Shown one piece after another: positions 50,245 to 58,342 of a stretch of 64,000 nt of DNA. Source of the stretch: an uncultured Clostridia bacterium (lineage in GTDB: Bacteria; Bacillota; Clostridia; Oscillospirales; Ruminococcaceae); assembly GCA_947628655.1 (NCBI GenBank), contig CANRAS010000005.1, positions 62,001-126,000 on the forward strand, read 5' to 3'. The position numbers and the translations under genes are program-made. Below the pieces are notes generated by a model. That model was not told where the DNA came from. It saw nothing but the letters and a program-made list of their open reading frames with translations, and searched no databases. Within the stretch, counting starts at the first letter, position 1. Each line of letters opens with the position of its first letter.

Positions 50245-51795
50245 ATGGAAGAGAACATCAAGCCCACGGTCTGTATAGACGAGATAGTATTTGACGGGCA
50301 GACAGAACAGGGCGTCGAATTGGATCACGTTCTGCCCGATTACTGCCCTGACATCTTTAAGGTGCTGTCCTGCACGCTGACGCCTTGTATTCTGTCGTAT
50401 AATGTTTCGGCGGACTGCAGGCTGAGTATCGACGGGATAGTGTACATAAAGGTGCTGTACCTTACGGAAAATTCCAACAACGTGCAATGTATCGACCAGC
50501 GCTATACTTACTCCAAAACCGTGGATATGGGGCGCAGGAATATGCCCGACGCCGCGCCTGTAGTTACGCTGCGCACGAAAGCGGATTATTGCTCCTGCCG
50601 TGCCGTAAGTCCGCGCAGGATTGACATTCGCGGAGCGGTGAGCGTGCGCATACGCGCGGCGTCCTGCGCGGAATACCCTCTGCCCGCTATTCCCGACGGA
50701 CTTCAGGTAAAGAAAACCGAGATAAATGGCTGCGGGAAAACGCTGTTTGCGCAAAAGCAGATTACCGTGCGCGAGGAGATCGACACGGGCGCTAGTGGGA
50801 TTACATTCGTTATGCTGGCGAACGCCGTGCCGAAGATAACAGACCTGCGGGTTATCGCAGACAAAGCCGTGCTTAAAGGCGTGGTGACGGTAAACGCGCT
50901 TTACGGCACTCCCGACGGCGAGAACCCCGAAAACGCGGGCGCGGCGGGTTCGGAGAAAATGACGGCTGACATTCCGATAAGCGCGATACTCGACATAGAC
51001 GGCATAACGAGTTCGCATAGAACTTTCCCCGAAATCACGGTTATGAACTGTGAACTTATACCGAAAGCCGAGGGCGGGATTTTGTCGTGCGATTTGCTTT
51101 GCGAATGTCGGGCGCGGGCGCAGCTTGAAGAAAATATCGAGATTGCGACAGATGTTTATTCTACGGAATATGAAACGGAATTTGCGTCGGAAATGCTGAA
51201 AATATCGACGCTCCCGCGGACGGTATCGCATAATTTCACGGTAAGAACCGATATGCCCGCCGACAAAGGCGAAATACGTTCGGTATGGGACGCGCAGGGC
51301 GAACTTACAAACCCCGTACTTCGTCCGAACGAGAACGGCGAACTTGTACTGTCGGGAACGCTTTGTACACGAGTTTATGGGGCGATGACGGACGGCGTAC
51401 CGTTTTTCAGCGAAAAGCAGGAGCCTATAGAACAGGCGATACCCGCCGACGACGTTCTCCCCGATACGCTTTCGGAATTTAACGCGGTTTGCTCGGACGC
51501 GGGATTTTCTATCCGACCCGACGGAAGTCTTGAAATCACCTGTACTGTTGAACTCAGCGCGTATCTGCACAACATAAACCCCGTCGAGGCGGTGAATACC
51601 GTTGTCGTACACGAGGATACGAAAAAGCAGACCGACGACGAATTTGCCCTGCGGATATGCTTTACGGGCGATAAAGCGGACTGCTGGAGCATTGCGAAGA
51701 AATACAACACTACCGTTCGGGCGATTATGGAAGAAAACGACATCGAAAACAGCGACGAGCCGCTTTCGGGTATGATCGTTATTCCGAAAGCCTGA
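50245..51795 (+). CDS. sipL: SipL-like spore coat morphogenetic protein (DUF3794/SPOCS-LysM)
   Basis: The 516-aa protein consists of repeated SPOCS (DUF3794) domains in the N-terminal and middle part (about 30-160, 170-300 and 320-440, with the typical DHVLPDYCPDIFKVL opening) and a C-terminal LysM-like domain (about 468-516, DCWSIAKKYNTTVRAIMEENDI). This is the layout and size of Clostridioides difficile SipL, which binds SpoIVA and anchors the coat on the forespore. spoIVA is the next gene (33-bp gap), which supports the assignment. AAGGAGG lies before the start. Expected site: mother cell, outer forespore surface. Confidence 0.85.
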   Translation: MEENIKPTVCIDEIVFDGQTEQGVELDHVLPDYCPDIFKVLSCTLTPCILSYNVSADCRLSIDGIVYIKVLYLTENSNNVQCIDQRYTYSKTVDMGRRNMPDAAPVVTLRTKADYCSCRAVSPRRIDIRGAVSVRIRAASCAEYPLPAIPDGLQVKKTEINGCGKTLFAQKQITVREEIDTGASGITFVMLANAVPKITDLRVIADKAVLKGVVTVNALYGTPDGENPENAGAAGSEKMTADIPISAILDIDGITSSHRTFPEITVMNCELIPKAEGGILSCDLLCECRARAQLEENIEIATDVYSTEYETEFASEMLKISTLPRTVSHNFTVRTDMPADKGEIRSVWDAQGELTNPVLRPNENGELVLSGTLCTRVYGAMTDGVPFFSEKQEPIEQAIPADDVLPDTLSEFNAVCSDAGFSIRPDGSLEITCTVELSAYLHNINPVEAVNTVVVHEDTKKQTDDEFALRICFTGDKADCWSIAKKYNTTVRAIMEENDIENSDEPLSGMIVIPKA

Positions 51796-51828
51796 AACGC
51801 TGAATATCATTTTAGAGGAGTTGAACAC

Positions 51829-53301
51829 ATGGATAATACTATTTATTCCGATATTGCAAAGCGCACGGGCGGGAACATTTATATAGGCGTTGTAGGACCC
51901 GTGCGTTCGGGAAAGTCAACGTTCATAAGCCGTTTTATGAACAGCCTTGTTATCCCGAATATCCCCGACGAATTCAGGCGCTCCCGCGCAAACGACGAAC
52001 TGCCTCAATCCTCGGCGGGCAAGACGATAATGACGACAGAGCCGAAATTCGTCCCCGAAGAGGCGGCAGAGGTAAACATTGACGATGTGAAAATGAATGT
52101 TCGGCTTATCGACTGCGTAGGCTATATCGTGCCGTCCGCTATCGGGTATATCGAAAACGAAGCGCCGCGTATGGTGAAAACACCGTGGTTTGACGAGGAA
52201 ATACCGTTTAATATGGCGGCGGAAGTAGGTACGCAGAAAGTAATAAACGAACATTCGACAATAGGCATAGTAGTTACGACGGACGGTTCTGTCACGGATA
52301 TTCCGCGCGAGGAATATCAGGCGGCGGAGGAACGCATAATAGCCGAGCTGTCCGAAATAAACAAGCCGTTTGTCGTATTGCTTAACTGTACAGACCCGAA
52401 AAGCGCGGGCGCGGTTGCTTTAGCGGACGAACTTTCCGAAAAATACGGCACGGACGTTATTCCCGTAAACTGCCTTGACCTTGACGAGGACAAGATACGC
52501 GGGATTTTGGGCGCGCTGCTGCTGAAATTCCCCGTAAGCGAGGTGAAAATCCGCTGTCCTAAATGGATAACCGCGCTCGAAAAATCCCATTGGCTCAAGT
52601 CCGAAGTGTTCGGTCGAATTAAAGCCGCGTGCGCGGAAATTCACGGGATAAACGATGTAAAGACCGCCGCGGAGCAAATATCCGAATGTGAATACATAAA
52701 ACGTGCGCTTGCCGAAGAAATGGATTTGGGAACGGGTTCGGGAATTATCGACATCACACTTCAAGACGAACTTTTCTACAAGATTTTGGGCGAGGCTACG
52801 GGCTTAGAACTCGGCGGTGAAAACGACCTTATGCCGTGTATGATTGAACTTGCCGCGATAAAGCGCAAATACGAGCGCGTAAAGAACGCGCTTGAAGAAG
52901 TCGAGGCGACGGGCTACGGCATAGTTCTCCCGCAAATGGAAGAACTGACGCTTGAAGAACCCGAAATTATCAAGCAAGGCGGGAAATACGGCGTAAGGCT
53001 CAGAGCGTCCGCGCCCTCGATACATATGATGAGCGCGAATATCACGACGGAAATAAACCCGATAGTCGGCAGTGAAAAGCAGTCCGAGGAACTTATCTCG
53101 TATCTTCTGAACGATTTTGAGGAGAACCCGACGAAAATCTGGGAAAGCAACATCTTCGGCAAATCCCTGTCCGACCTGGTAAACGAGGGCTTGCACAACA
53201 AGCTGAACCGTATGCCCGTGGACGCACGGCTGAAGTTGCAGGAAACTATTCAGCGGATTATCAATGATGGGTGCGGGGGGCTGATTTGCATTATTTTGTG
53301 A
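51829..53301 (+). CDS. spoIVA: Spore coat assembly ATPase SpoIVA
   Basis: SpoIVA forms the basal layer of the spore coat on the outer forespore membrane by ATP-driven polymerisation. The 490-aa length is typical. The N-terminal TRAFAC-type ATPase domain shows Walker A GPVRSGKST (about 23-31), the switch region with Thr residues TIMTTEPKFVP (about 64-74) and LIDCVGYIVPSA. The middle domain and the conserved C-terminal region (about 400-490), needed for forespore localisation, are complete. It ends in CGGLICIIL. It is co-transcribed with the SipL-like gene. Confidence 0.95.
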   Translation: MDNTIYSDIAKRTGGNIYIGVVGPVRSGKSTFISRFMNSLVIPNIPDEFRRSRANDELPQSSAGKTIMTTEPKFVPEEAAEVNIDDVKMNVRLIDCVGYIVPSAIGYIENEAPRMVKTPWFDEEIPFNMAAEVGTQKVINEHSTIGIVVTTDGSVTDIPREEYQAAEERIIAELSEINKPFVVLLNCTDPKSAGAVALADELSEKYGTDVIPVNCLDLDEDKIRGILGALLLKFPVSEVKIRCPKWITALEKSHWLKSEVFGRIKAACAEIHGINDVKTAAEQISECEYIKRALAEEMDLGTGSGIIDITLQDELFYKILGEATGLELGGENDLMPCMIELAAIKRKYERVKNALEEVEATGYGIVLPQMEELTLEEPEIIKQGGKYGVRLRASAPSIHMMSANITTEINPIVGSEKQSEELISYLLNDFEENPTKIWESNIFGKSLSDLVNEGLHNKLNRMPVDARLKLQETIQRIINDGCGGLICIIL

Positions 53302-53329
53302 TGGCTCTCGGATGCACGCGACCTTGATT

Positions 53330-53412
53330 GAAGTTTACAGTTAAGAGTGTACAGTGCACAGCAAAGGTGCGCCCTTGCGGGCGCGGATTAGATTGTCTTA
53401 GGGTCAAGACGT
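53330..53412 (+). repeat. Copy of the GGTGCGCCC module with leading heptads
   Basis: AGTTTACAGTTAAGAGTGTACAGTGCACAGC heptads (described by type) lead into GGTGCGCCC-TTGC-GGGCGC, ATTAGATTGTCTTAGGGTCAA and GACGTTGA. The module has the same order as the inverted copy near 50.1 kb and parts of the 249-bp repeat. Confidence 0.7.
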
Positions 53413-53432
53413 TGATTTTCTAGGGAATACAA

Positions 53433-53459
53433 CGCCCCCGCGGTTGCGGGGGCGGTTTT
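53433..53459 (+). terminator. Terminator of sipL-spoIVA
   Basis: A 9-bp stem CGCCCCCGC / GCGGGGGCG (53433-53441 with 53446-53454), loop GGTT, followed by GTTTTG. Confidence 0.8.
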
Positions 53460-53480
53460 GCTGAGAGAGTACTGACAAGA

Positions 53481-53765
53481 TTTGGGCGGACTTTGCGCCT
53501 TGGGCAGACTTTTGGGCGGACTTTCGGGCGGAGTTTGAACCTGAATTTGGCTTAATACCGCCGTTTGGGCGGAGTTTAATATATTTTTATATATTCTAAG
53601 AACATTTTTATAATACACATAAAAATTAAAGAAGCAGAAAAAAGTTATAAGAAATTCGATTTTTTTGCGCAACTCCGCCCAAATCGCATAACAATGCGGA
53701 ATTTTCACGAAAAGTCCGCCCAGAATTCCGCCCGCAGCTCCGCCCAACCGTCAATCTCCGCCCAA
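53481..53765. repeat. Inverted clusters of GGGCGGA boxes around an AT-rich core
   Basis: On the left (53481-53572) four GGGCGGA boxes, most as TTTGGGCGGA, and one variant GGGCAGA read in plus orientation. On the right (53674-53765) five TCCGCCC boxes, mostly TCCGCCCAA, read inverted. Between them lies about 100 bp of AT-rich DNA (53573-53670). A 119-codon minus-strand frame (53388-53747) crosses it but lacks a ribosome binding site and ends in repeat-coded Pro/Ser residues; I do not call it a gene. Confidence 0.7.
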
Positions 53766-53784
53766 AACTTCCCCTCTTAACCCA

Positions 53785-53812
53785 CAAAAACCGCCCCGCC
53801 GTCAGCGGGGCG
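53785..53812 (-). terminator. Terminator of the D,D-carboxypeptidase gene
   Basis: On the minus strand: an 8-9 bp GC-rich stem (CGCCCCGC / GCGGGGCG), followed by GTTTTTG. Confidence 0.75.
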
Positions 53813-53904
53813 TATTAATTACAGGACAATCTTTATTGTGCGCGGAGCGCACACAAAAACTAACTACTAACAACTATTCTCTAGCAACTGTGGGCGCAGC
53901 ACGC

Positions 53905-54879
53905 TTAAATCATCTTGTACAACTCCAGAGTTTTCTCGTATCGTTCCTCAAAGTCTTTCGCCCCCGCAACAACCGCGATGTACGTCTTGCCGTTCTTTGC
54001 GAACGCCGCAACTATACAGTAGCCCGCGTTGTCCGTCGCTCCGATTTTCAGCCCTATAGCGTCCTCAACGTAGTAATCGCTGTCGGGATGAATAAGCATA
54101 TTGCCGTTTTCCCAATACGCGGTTTCGCCCGTTTCAAACGTCACGGCGGTTTCGGTTATCATCGCTATCTCGCGTATTTCGGGTACGGTAAGCGCGTATT
54201 TCGCCGCCTTGATAAGGTCGTTTGCGGTAGTATAGTGCGCGTTGTCGTCCCAGCCGTCGGGGTCGGAAAAATGCGTGTTCTCCATTCCGAGTTCCAAAGC
54301 GAAGTCGTTCATCATATCGCAGAAAACGCTCACGGCGTGTTTGTCGGACATATTTGCGCTCCCGCTCGCTTTTCGCGCGGTATAAACGGCTATAGTATAC
54401 GCCGCGTCATTCCCCGACGGCAGTAAAAGTCCCGTCAGCAGGTCGTACATCTTCAGCCGTTCGCCCTCCCCAATAAACGCAAGGCTTGAATCGGGCTGAA
54501 CAAATTTCAGTTCCGAACCTACCGTGACGATTTCTTCGGGGTCAACATAGCGCAATGCGACGGACGCGGTTATTATCTTCGTAAGGCTTGCGGGCGCGAT
54601 TTTTGCGTCGGCGTTTTCGGCGTAAAGCAGAGTGCTGTCCTCTACGCAGTAGAGCGCGCAGGACTTGCAGCCCGTTGCCTGCTCCGTTACCGCAGAGGAA
54701 GATGTTCCCGAACTTGACGATGTTGAAACAGTACTTGAAACAGCGCTTGAAACGATACTTTCAGAGTATTCGGAAGAAACGCTTGAAACGCTCCCCAACG
54801 TATCGACAGTTTCACGGGAGCAGGCGGTCAGAAACGCTAATCCCATAACTAACGCCAATGATAAACATATTTTTTTCAT
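53905..54879 (-). CDS. D-alanyl-D-alanine carboxypeptidase (peptidase S11) lipoprotein
   Basis: The 324-aa protein is a low-molecular-weight penicillin-binding protein that trims the terminal D-Ala from peptidoglycan stem peptides outside the cell. It shows the catalytic SxxK in APASLTKIITA (about 95), the SxN motif in LPSGNDAAYTIA (about 155) and the third motif as KIGATDNAG (about 273, normally KTG). Instead of a plain signal peptide and C-terminal amphipathic anchor it has a lipobox-like LTAC (about 17-20) and a Ser-rich linker (about 30-65). It has its own promoter and terminator. Confidence 0.88.
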   Translation of the reverse strand: MKKICLSLALVMGLAFLTACSRETVDTLGSVSSVSSEYSESIVSSAVSSTVSTSSSSGTSSSAVTEQATGCKSCALYCVEDSTLLYAENADAKIAPASLTKIITASVALRYVDPEEIVTVGSELKFVQPDSSLAFIGEGERLKMYDLLTGLLLPSGNDAAYTIAVYTARKASGSANMSDKHAVSVFCDMMNDFALELGMENTHFSDPDGWDDNAHYTTANDLIKAAKYALTVPEIREIAMITETAVTFETGETAYWENGNMLIHPDSDYYVEDAIGLKIGATDNAGYCIVAAFAKNGKTYIAVVAGAKDFEERYEKTLELYKMI

Positions 54880-54969
54880 AGTACACCTTTAAAGAAGTAA
54901 GCAATTAGAGGTAAGAGGTAAGAGGTTGCTTAAAACCCTCAACACTAATTTTAACAATTTCTTACATAT

Positions 54970-54998
54970 ATTATACCACGATAGAATAATTTTTGCAA
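54970..54998 (-). promoter_or_regulatory. Sigma-A promoter of the carboxypeptidase gene
   Basis: On the minus strand: TTGCAA (54998-54993), a 17-bp spacer, TATAAT (54975-54970). Heptads of the GAGGTAA type lie between it and the gene (54896-54930). Confidence 0.75.
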
Positions 54999-55114
54999 GT
55001 GGGCGGAACGGCGTTCTTACATCTTACCTCTGATTTCTAACTTCTAAAAGCGGAATTATTTACCTTTAATCTTCAAAAAATGAAAGATTTTTTTATAAAA
55101 CTTGCAAAATCCAC

Positions 55115-55143
55115 TTGACAATTTACGGGTTATGGTGTATAAT
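55115..55143 (+). promoter_or_regulatory. Sigma-A promoter of the glutamate synthase operon
   Basis: TTGACA (55115-55120), a 17-bp spacer, TATAAT (55138-55143): perfect consensus. An mRNA leader of about 110 bases follows. Confidence 0.88.
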
Positions 55144-55221
55144 TACATTGTGTCTTGTCGGAATAGAATGTGATTTTGGCAAATTTTGACTGTCACGAAA
55201 AAAATCCGATTATGAAACTTT

Positions 55222-55243
55222 GCCGTGCAAAATTTACCACGGC
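55222..55243 (+). promoter_or_regulatory. Leader hairpin before the first glutamate synthase gene
   Basis: GCCGTG (55222-55227) pairs with CACGGC (55238-55243) around a 10-base loop, 8 bases before the AAGGAG site. Because an ANTAR-domain antiterminator is encoded at the end of the same cluster, this leader could be its target, but the two-hexaloop pattern typical of ANTAR substrates is not obvious here. Confidence 0.35.
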
Positions 55244-55264
55244 GGTAATAAAGGAGAATGAATT

Positions 55265-56374
55265 ATGTTACAGAGAGAGGGAACAACAAGGATTCCGTCG
55301 GGCTGTGCTATCTCCGGTTTTATTAACAGGAGCGGAAAGCGAACGAACGGCAGTGTTATCGTAAATTCCATTGCGTGTATGCACGAGCGTTCAAACGGCT
55401 TGGGCGGAGGATATGCGGGATACGGCATTTATCCCGAATATAAGGACCAATATGCGCTGCACGTTTTCTACGATTCGAGCGAGGCGAGGATCAAAGCGGA
55501 GGCGTTTCTTGACCGCCATTTCGACGTTGTGAATTTGTCGAGAATACCCGTGCGCAAAAATCCGAACATCACGGACGAGCCGCTTATCTGGCGGTATTTC
55601 GTAAACCCATTGCCCACAAAACTTCAGGACAGTCAGCTTGACGAGCGCACGTTCGTCGCGAAATGCGTAATTAAAATCAACGATAAAATCGACGGTGCGT
55701 ATGTCTTTTCAAGCGGGAAGAATATGGGCGTTTTCAAGGCGGTCGGCTATCCTGAGGACGTCGGCGACTTCTATCGTCTGGAGGAATACGACGGCTGGGC
55801 GTGGACGGTTCACGGACGCTATCCGACAAACACCCCCGGCTGGTGGGGCGGCGCGCACCCGTTTTCTCTGCTTGACTACACTATAGTGCATAACGGCGAG
55901 ATTTCCTCGTATGACGCAAACCGCCGTTTTATCGAAATGTTCGGCTATAAGTGCAATCTGCTTACCGATACGGAGGTTATTACATATATAATAGACTACC
56001 TCCACAGACGGCTGAAAATGCCGCTTGAGGACGTGGCGAAAGTAATAGCCTCGCCGTTCTGGAGCGAACTCGAAAGCGGGACGTTCTCCGAAGAGGACAC
56101 CGCGAAATACCGCCATTTCAGAAACGTTTATTCAAGCCTGCTTATCACGGGACCGTTTTCGATAATACTCGGCTTTAATAACGGGCTTATGGCGCTTAAC
56201 GACCGCTTGAAACTGCGTTCTATGGTTGCGGCTGAAAAGGGCGACACGGTTTATATTTCAAGCGAGGAATGTTCGATAAGAACGATGTGTCCCGATGTTG
56301 ACAGAATATGGAGCCCGCGCGGCGGCGAGCCTATCATAGTCACCTTGGATAAAAACGCCGCAGAAAGGGTGTGA
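55265..56374 (+). CDS. Glutamate synthase, glutamine amidotransferase subunit (split type)
   Basis: The 369-aa protein is the class II glutamine amidotransferase part of a split glutamate synthase. It releases ammonia from glutamine for transfer to 2-oxoglutarate. The nucleophile is probably the Cys in SGCAISGF (about residue 14; N-terminal processing would be needed). Other features are GYGIYPEYKDQYALHVFYD, WTVHGRYPTNTPGWWGGAHPF (about 176-196, key His/Arg/Gly residues) and VHNGEISSYDANRR. It starts the five-gene cluster with its own promoter; the FMN subunit begins 4 bp after its stop. Confidence 0.87.
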   Translation: MLQREGTTRIPSGCAISGFINRSGKRTNGSVIVNSIACMHERSNGLGGGYAGYGIYPEYKDQYALHVFYDSSEARIKAEAFLDRHFDVVNLSRIPVRKNPNITDEPLIWRYFVNPLPTKLQDSQLDERTFVAKCVIKINDKIDGAYVFSSGKNMGVFKAVGYPEDVGDFYRLEEYDGWAWTVHGRYPTNTPGWWGGAHPFSLLDYTIVHNGEISSYDANRRFIEMFGYKCNLLTDTEVITYIIDYLHRRLKMPLEDVAKVIASPFWSELESGTFSEEDTAKYRHFRNVYSSLLITGPFSIILGFNNGLMALNDRLKLRSMVAAEKGDTVYISSEECSIRTMCPDVDRIWSPRGGEPIIVTLDKNAAERV

Positions 56375-56378
56375 TAAC

Positions 56379-57884
56379 GTGGCTGTTAATTTTATGAACC
56401 CGCTGTACGAGGTAGTGAGAAACCCCGACAGATGTATAAAATGCCGTGTTTGCGAACGTCAATGCGCAAACGAGGTACATAAATATGACGCTGAACTCGA
56501 CAAGATGATTTCCAACGAAATGACCTGCGTAGACTGCCAAAGGTGCGTTTGCCTTTGTCCTACGCACGCGCTTAAAATTCGCCCGAACGAAAATCAGTTC
56601 CGCGAGAACGCGAACTGGTCGCATCAGATAATGGACGAAGTGTATAAGCAGGCGGGGAGCGGCGGCGTGCTGCTGTCCGCGATGGGAACTCCGAAACAGT
56701 ATCCCGTTTATTGGGATAAAATCCTGCTGAACGCCTCGCAGGTGACGAACCCGCCTATAGACCCTCTGCGCGAACCTATGGAAACGAAAACGTTCCTCGG
56801 CAAAAAATCGCAGAAGATAACGTATGACGAAAACGGCAAGGCGCATTATGAAAAAACGCCGTATCTCGAACTCGATGTGCCGATAATGTTCTCGGCGATG
56901 TCGTTCGGCTCAATCTCGAAAAACGCTCACGAAAGCTTAGCGCGCGCCGCGACGGAACTCGGAACGTATTACAACACGGGCGAAGGCGGTCTGCACGAGG
57001 ACTTCTACAAATACGGAAAGAATACGATTTGTCAAGTCGCGTCGGGACGTTTCGGCGTGTTCAAGGGCTACCTTGACGCGGGCGCGGCAATCGAGATAAA
57101 AATGGGTCAGGGCGCAAAGCCCGGTATCGGCGGTCACTTGCCGGGTATGAAGATAAACGACGAGATTTCGAGAACCCGTATGATACCTAAAGGCACGGAC
57201 GCTATTTCTCCCGCTCCTCACCACGATATTTATTCAATCGAGGATCTGCGCCAGCTTGTGTTCTCGCTCAAAGAGGCGACAAATTGGGAAAAGCCCGTTA
57301 TCGTCAAAATAGCGGCGGTGCATAATGTCGCGGCGATAGCGTCGGGCGTTGCGCGTTCGGGCGCGGATATAATCGCGATTGACGGTTTCAGAGGCGGCAC
57401 GGGCGCCGCTCCTACGAGAATTAGAGATAACGTAGGTATCCCTATTGAACTCGCGCTTGCGGCTGTCGATTCGCGCCTGCGCGACGAGGGCATAAGAAAC
57501 GATGTGTCGGTAGTAGTCGGCGGTTCGATACGTTCGGCGGCTGACGTTGTAAAGGCAATCGCGCTCGGCGCGGACGCCTGCTATATCGCGAGCGCGGCGC
57601 TGCTGGCGCTTGGATGTCATCTTTGCCGTTCCTGCAACACGGGCAAGTGCAATTGGGGTATCGCAACTCAGCGGGCAGACCTTGTAAAGCGCCTTAATCC
57701 CGACGTAGGCTACAAACGCCTTGTAAATCTCGTGACAGCGTGGGATCACGAAGTCAAAGAGATAATGGGCGGTATGGGCATTAACTCTATCGAGGCTCTG
57801 CGCGGAAACAGACTTATGCTGCGCGGCGTCGGGCTTACCCAAAAGGAACTTGATTTGCTCGGCATTCAGCACGCGGGCGAGTAA
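56379..57884 (+). CDS. Glutamate synthase, FMN/iron-sulfur subunit (split type)
   Basis: The 501-aa protein is the catalytic core that forms glutamate. It carries an N-terminal double [4Fe-4S] ferredoxin domain (CIKCRVCERQC about 20-30, CVDCQRCVCLC about 52-62) and the FMN-binding glutamate synthase barrel (about 110-480), with GGLHEDFYKYG, GQGAKPGIGGHLPG (about 248-261), FRGGTGAAP and the iron-sulfur Cys cluster CHLCRSCNTGKC (about 413-424). This is the archaeal-type small GltB. The start is a GTG at 56379. Confidence 0.92.
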   Translation: MAVNFMNPLYEVVRNPDRCIKCRVCERQCANEVHKYDAELDKMISNEMTCVDCQRCVCLCPTHALKIRPNENQFRENANWSHQIMDEVYKQAGSGGVLLSAMGTPKQYPVYWDKILLNASQVTNPPIDPLREPMETKTFLGKKSQKITYDENGKAHYEKTPYLELDVPIMFSAMSFGSISKNAHESLARAATELGTYYNTGEGGLHEDFYKYGKNTICQVASGRFGVFKGYLDAGAAIEIKMGQGAKPGIGGHLPGMKINDEISRTRMIPKGTDAISPAPHHDIYSIEDLRQLVFSLKEATNWEKPVIVKIAAVHNVAAIASGVARSGADIIAIDGFRGGTGAAPTRIRDNVGIPIELALAAVDSRLRDEGIRNDVSVVVGGSIRSAADVVKAIALGADACYIASAALLALGCHLCRSCNTGKCNWGIATQRADLVKRLNPDVGYKRLVNLVTAWDHEVKEIMGGMGINSIEALRGNRLMLRGVGLTQKELDLLGIQHAGE

Positions 57885-57898
57885 GGAGGGCAGGATAA

Positions 57899-58336
57899 AT
57901 GAAAAAGGTCTATGTGAACGAAGATTGGTGTTTAGCTTGCCACTTGTGTGAATTTTACTGCGCCGCGGCAAACAGCGGTGCGGACAGTATGATAAAAGCG
58001 TTCCGCGACGGGAAAAAGCCCGTTCCGCGTATTCAGGTCGAGGAGGGCAGCGAGGTGAATTTCGCCGTGCAATGCCGTCACTGCGACGAACACCCTTGTG
58101 TAAAGGGCTGTATAGCGGGCGCGCTTTCGGTGTCCGACGAGGGCGTAGTGTCCTGCGATGAAAACAAGTGCGTCGGCTGCGGCACCTGCATTTTAAGCTG
58201 TCCTTACGGCTGTATAGTTCCCGACGAGGAAGCGCACGTCATCAGAAAGTGCGATTTGTGCGTGAAGAACCATAACGGTGCGCCCGCCTGCGTGGAGGGC
58301 TGTCCGAACAACGCTATAGTATTTGAGGAGAGGTGA
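57899..58336 (+). CDS. Four-cluster [4Fe-4S] ferredoxin subunit
   Basis: The 145-aa electron-transfer protein is of the HycB/DMSO-reductase-B type. It has four Cys groups: CLACHLCEFYC (about 12-22), CRHCDEHPCVKGC (about 59-71), CVGCGTCILSCPYGC (about 90-104) and CDLC...CVEGC (about 114-135), enough for up to four cubane clusters. It should pass electrons between the FAD subunit and the FMN subunit of the glutamate synthase. AAGGAGG is found upstream; the FAD subunit follows after 6 bp. Confidence 0.88.
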   Translation: MKKVYVNEDWCLACHLCEFYCAAANSGADSMIKAFRDGKKPVPRIQVEEGSEVNFAVQCRHCDEHPCVKGCIAGALSVSDEGVVSCDENKCVGCGTCILSCPYGCIVPDEEAHVIRKCDLCVKNHNGAPACVEGCPNNAIVFEER

Positions 58337-58342
58337 GAATAG

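Noticed and set aside
50239..51828. 529-codon open frame on the minus strand
   Set aside because: It is the antisense shadow of the SipL-like gene, which has clear SPOCS and LysM features, a good ribosome binding site and spoIVA as partner. The minus-strand product is Arg/Tyr/His-rich without any recognisable domain.
53388..53747. 119-codon minus-strand frame
   Set aside because: It crosses terminators and the GGGCGGA boxes, and lacks a ribosome binding site.
53481..53765. Chromosomal origin (oriC)
   Set aside because: The boxes are not DnaA boxes, and dnaA, dnaN and related genes are absent.
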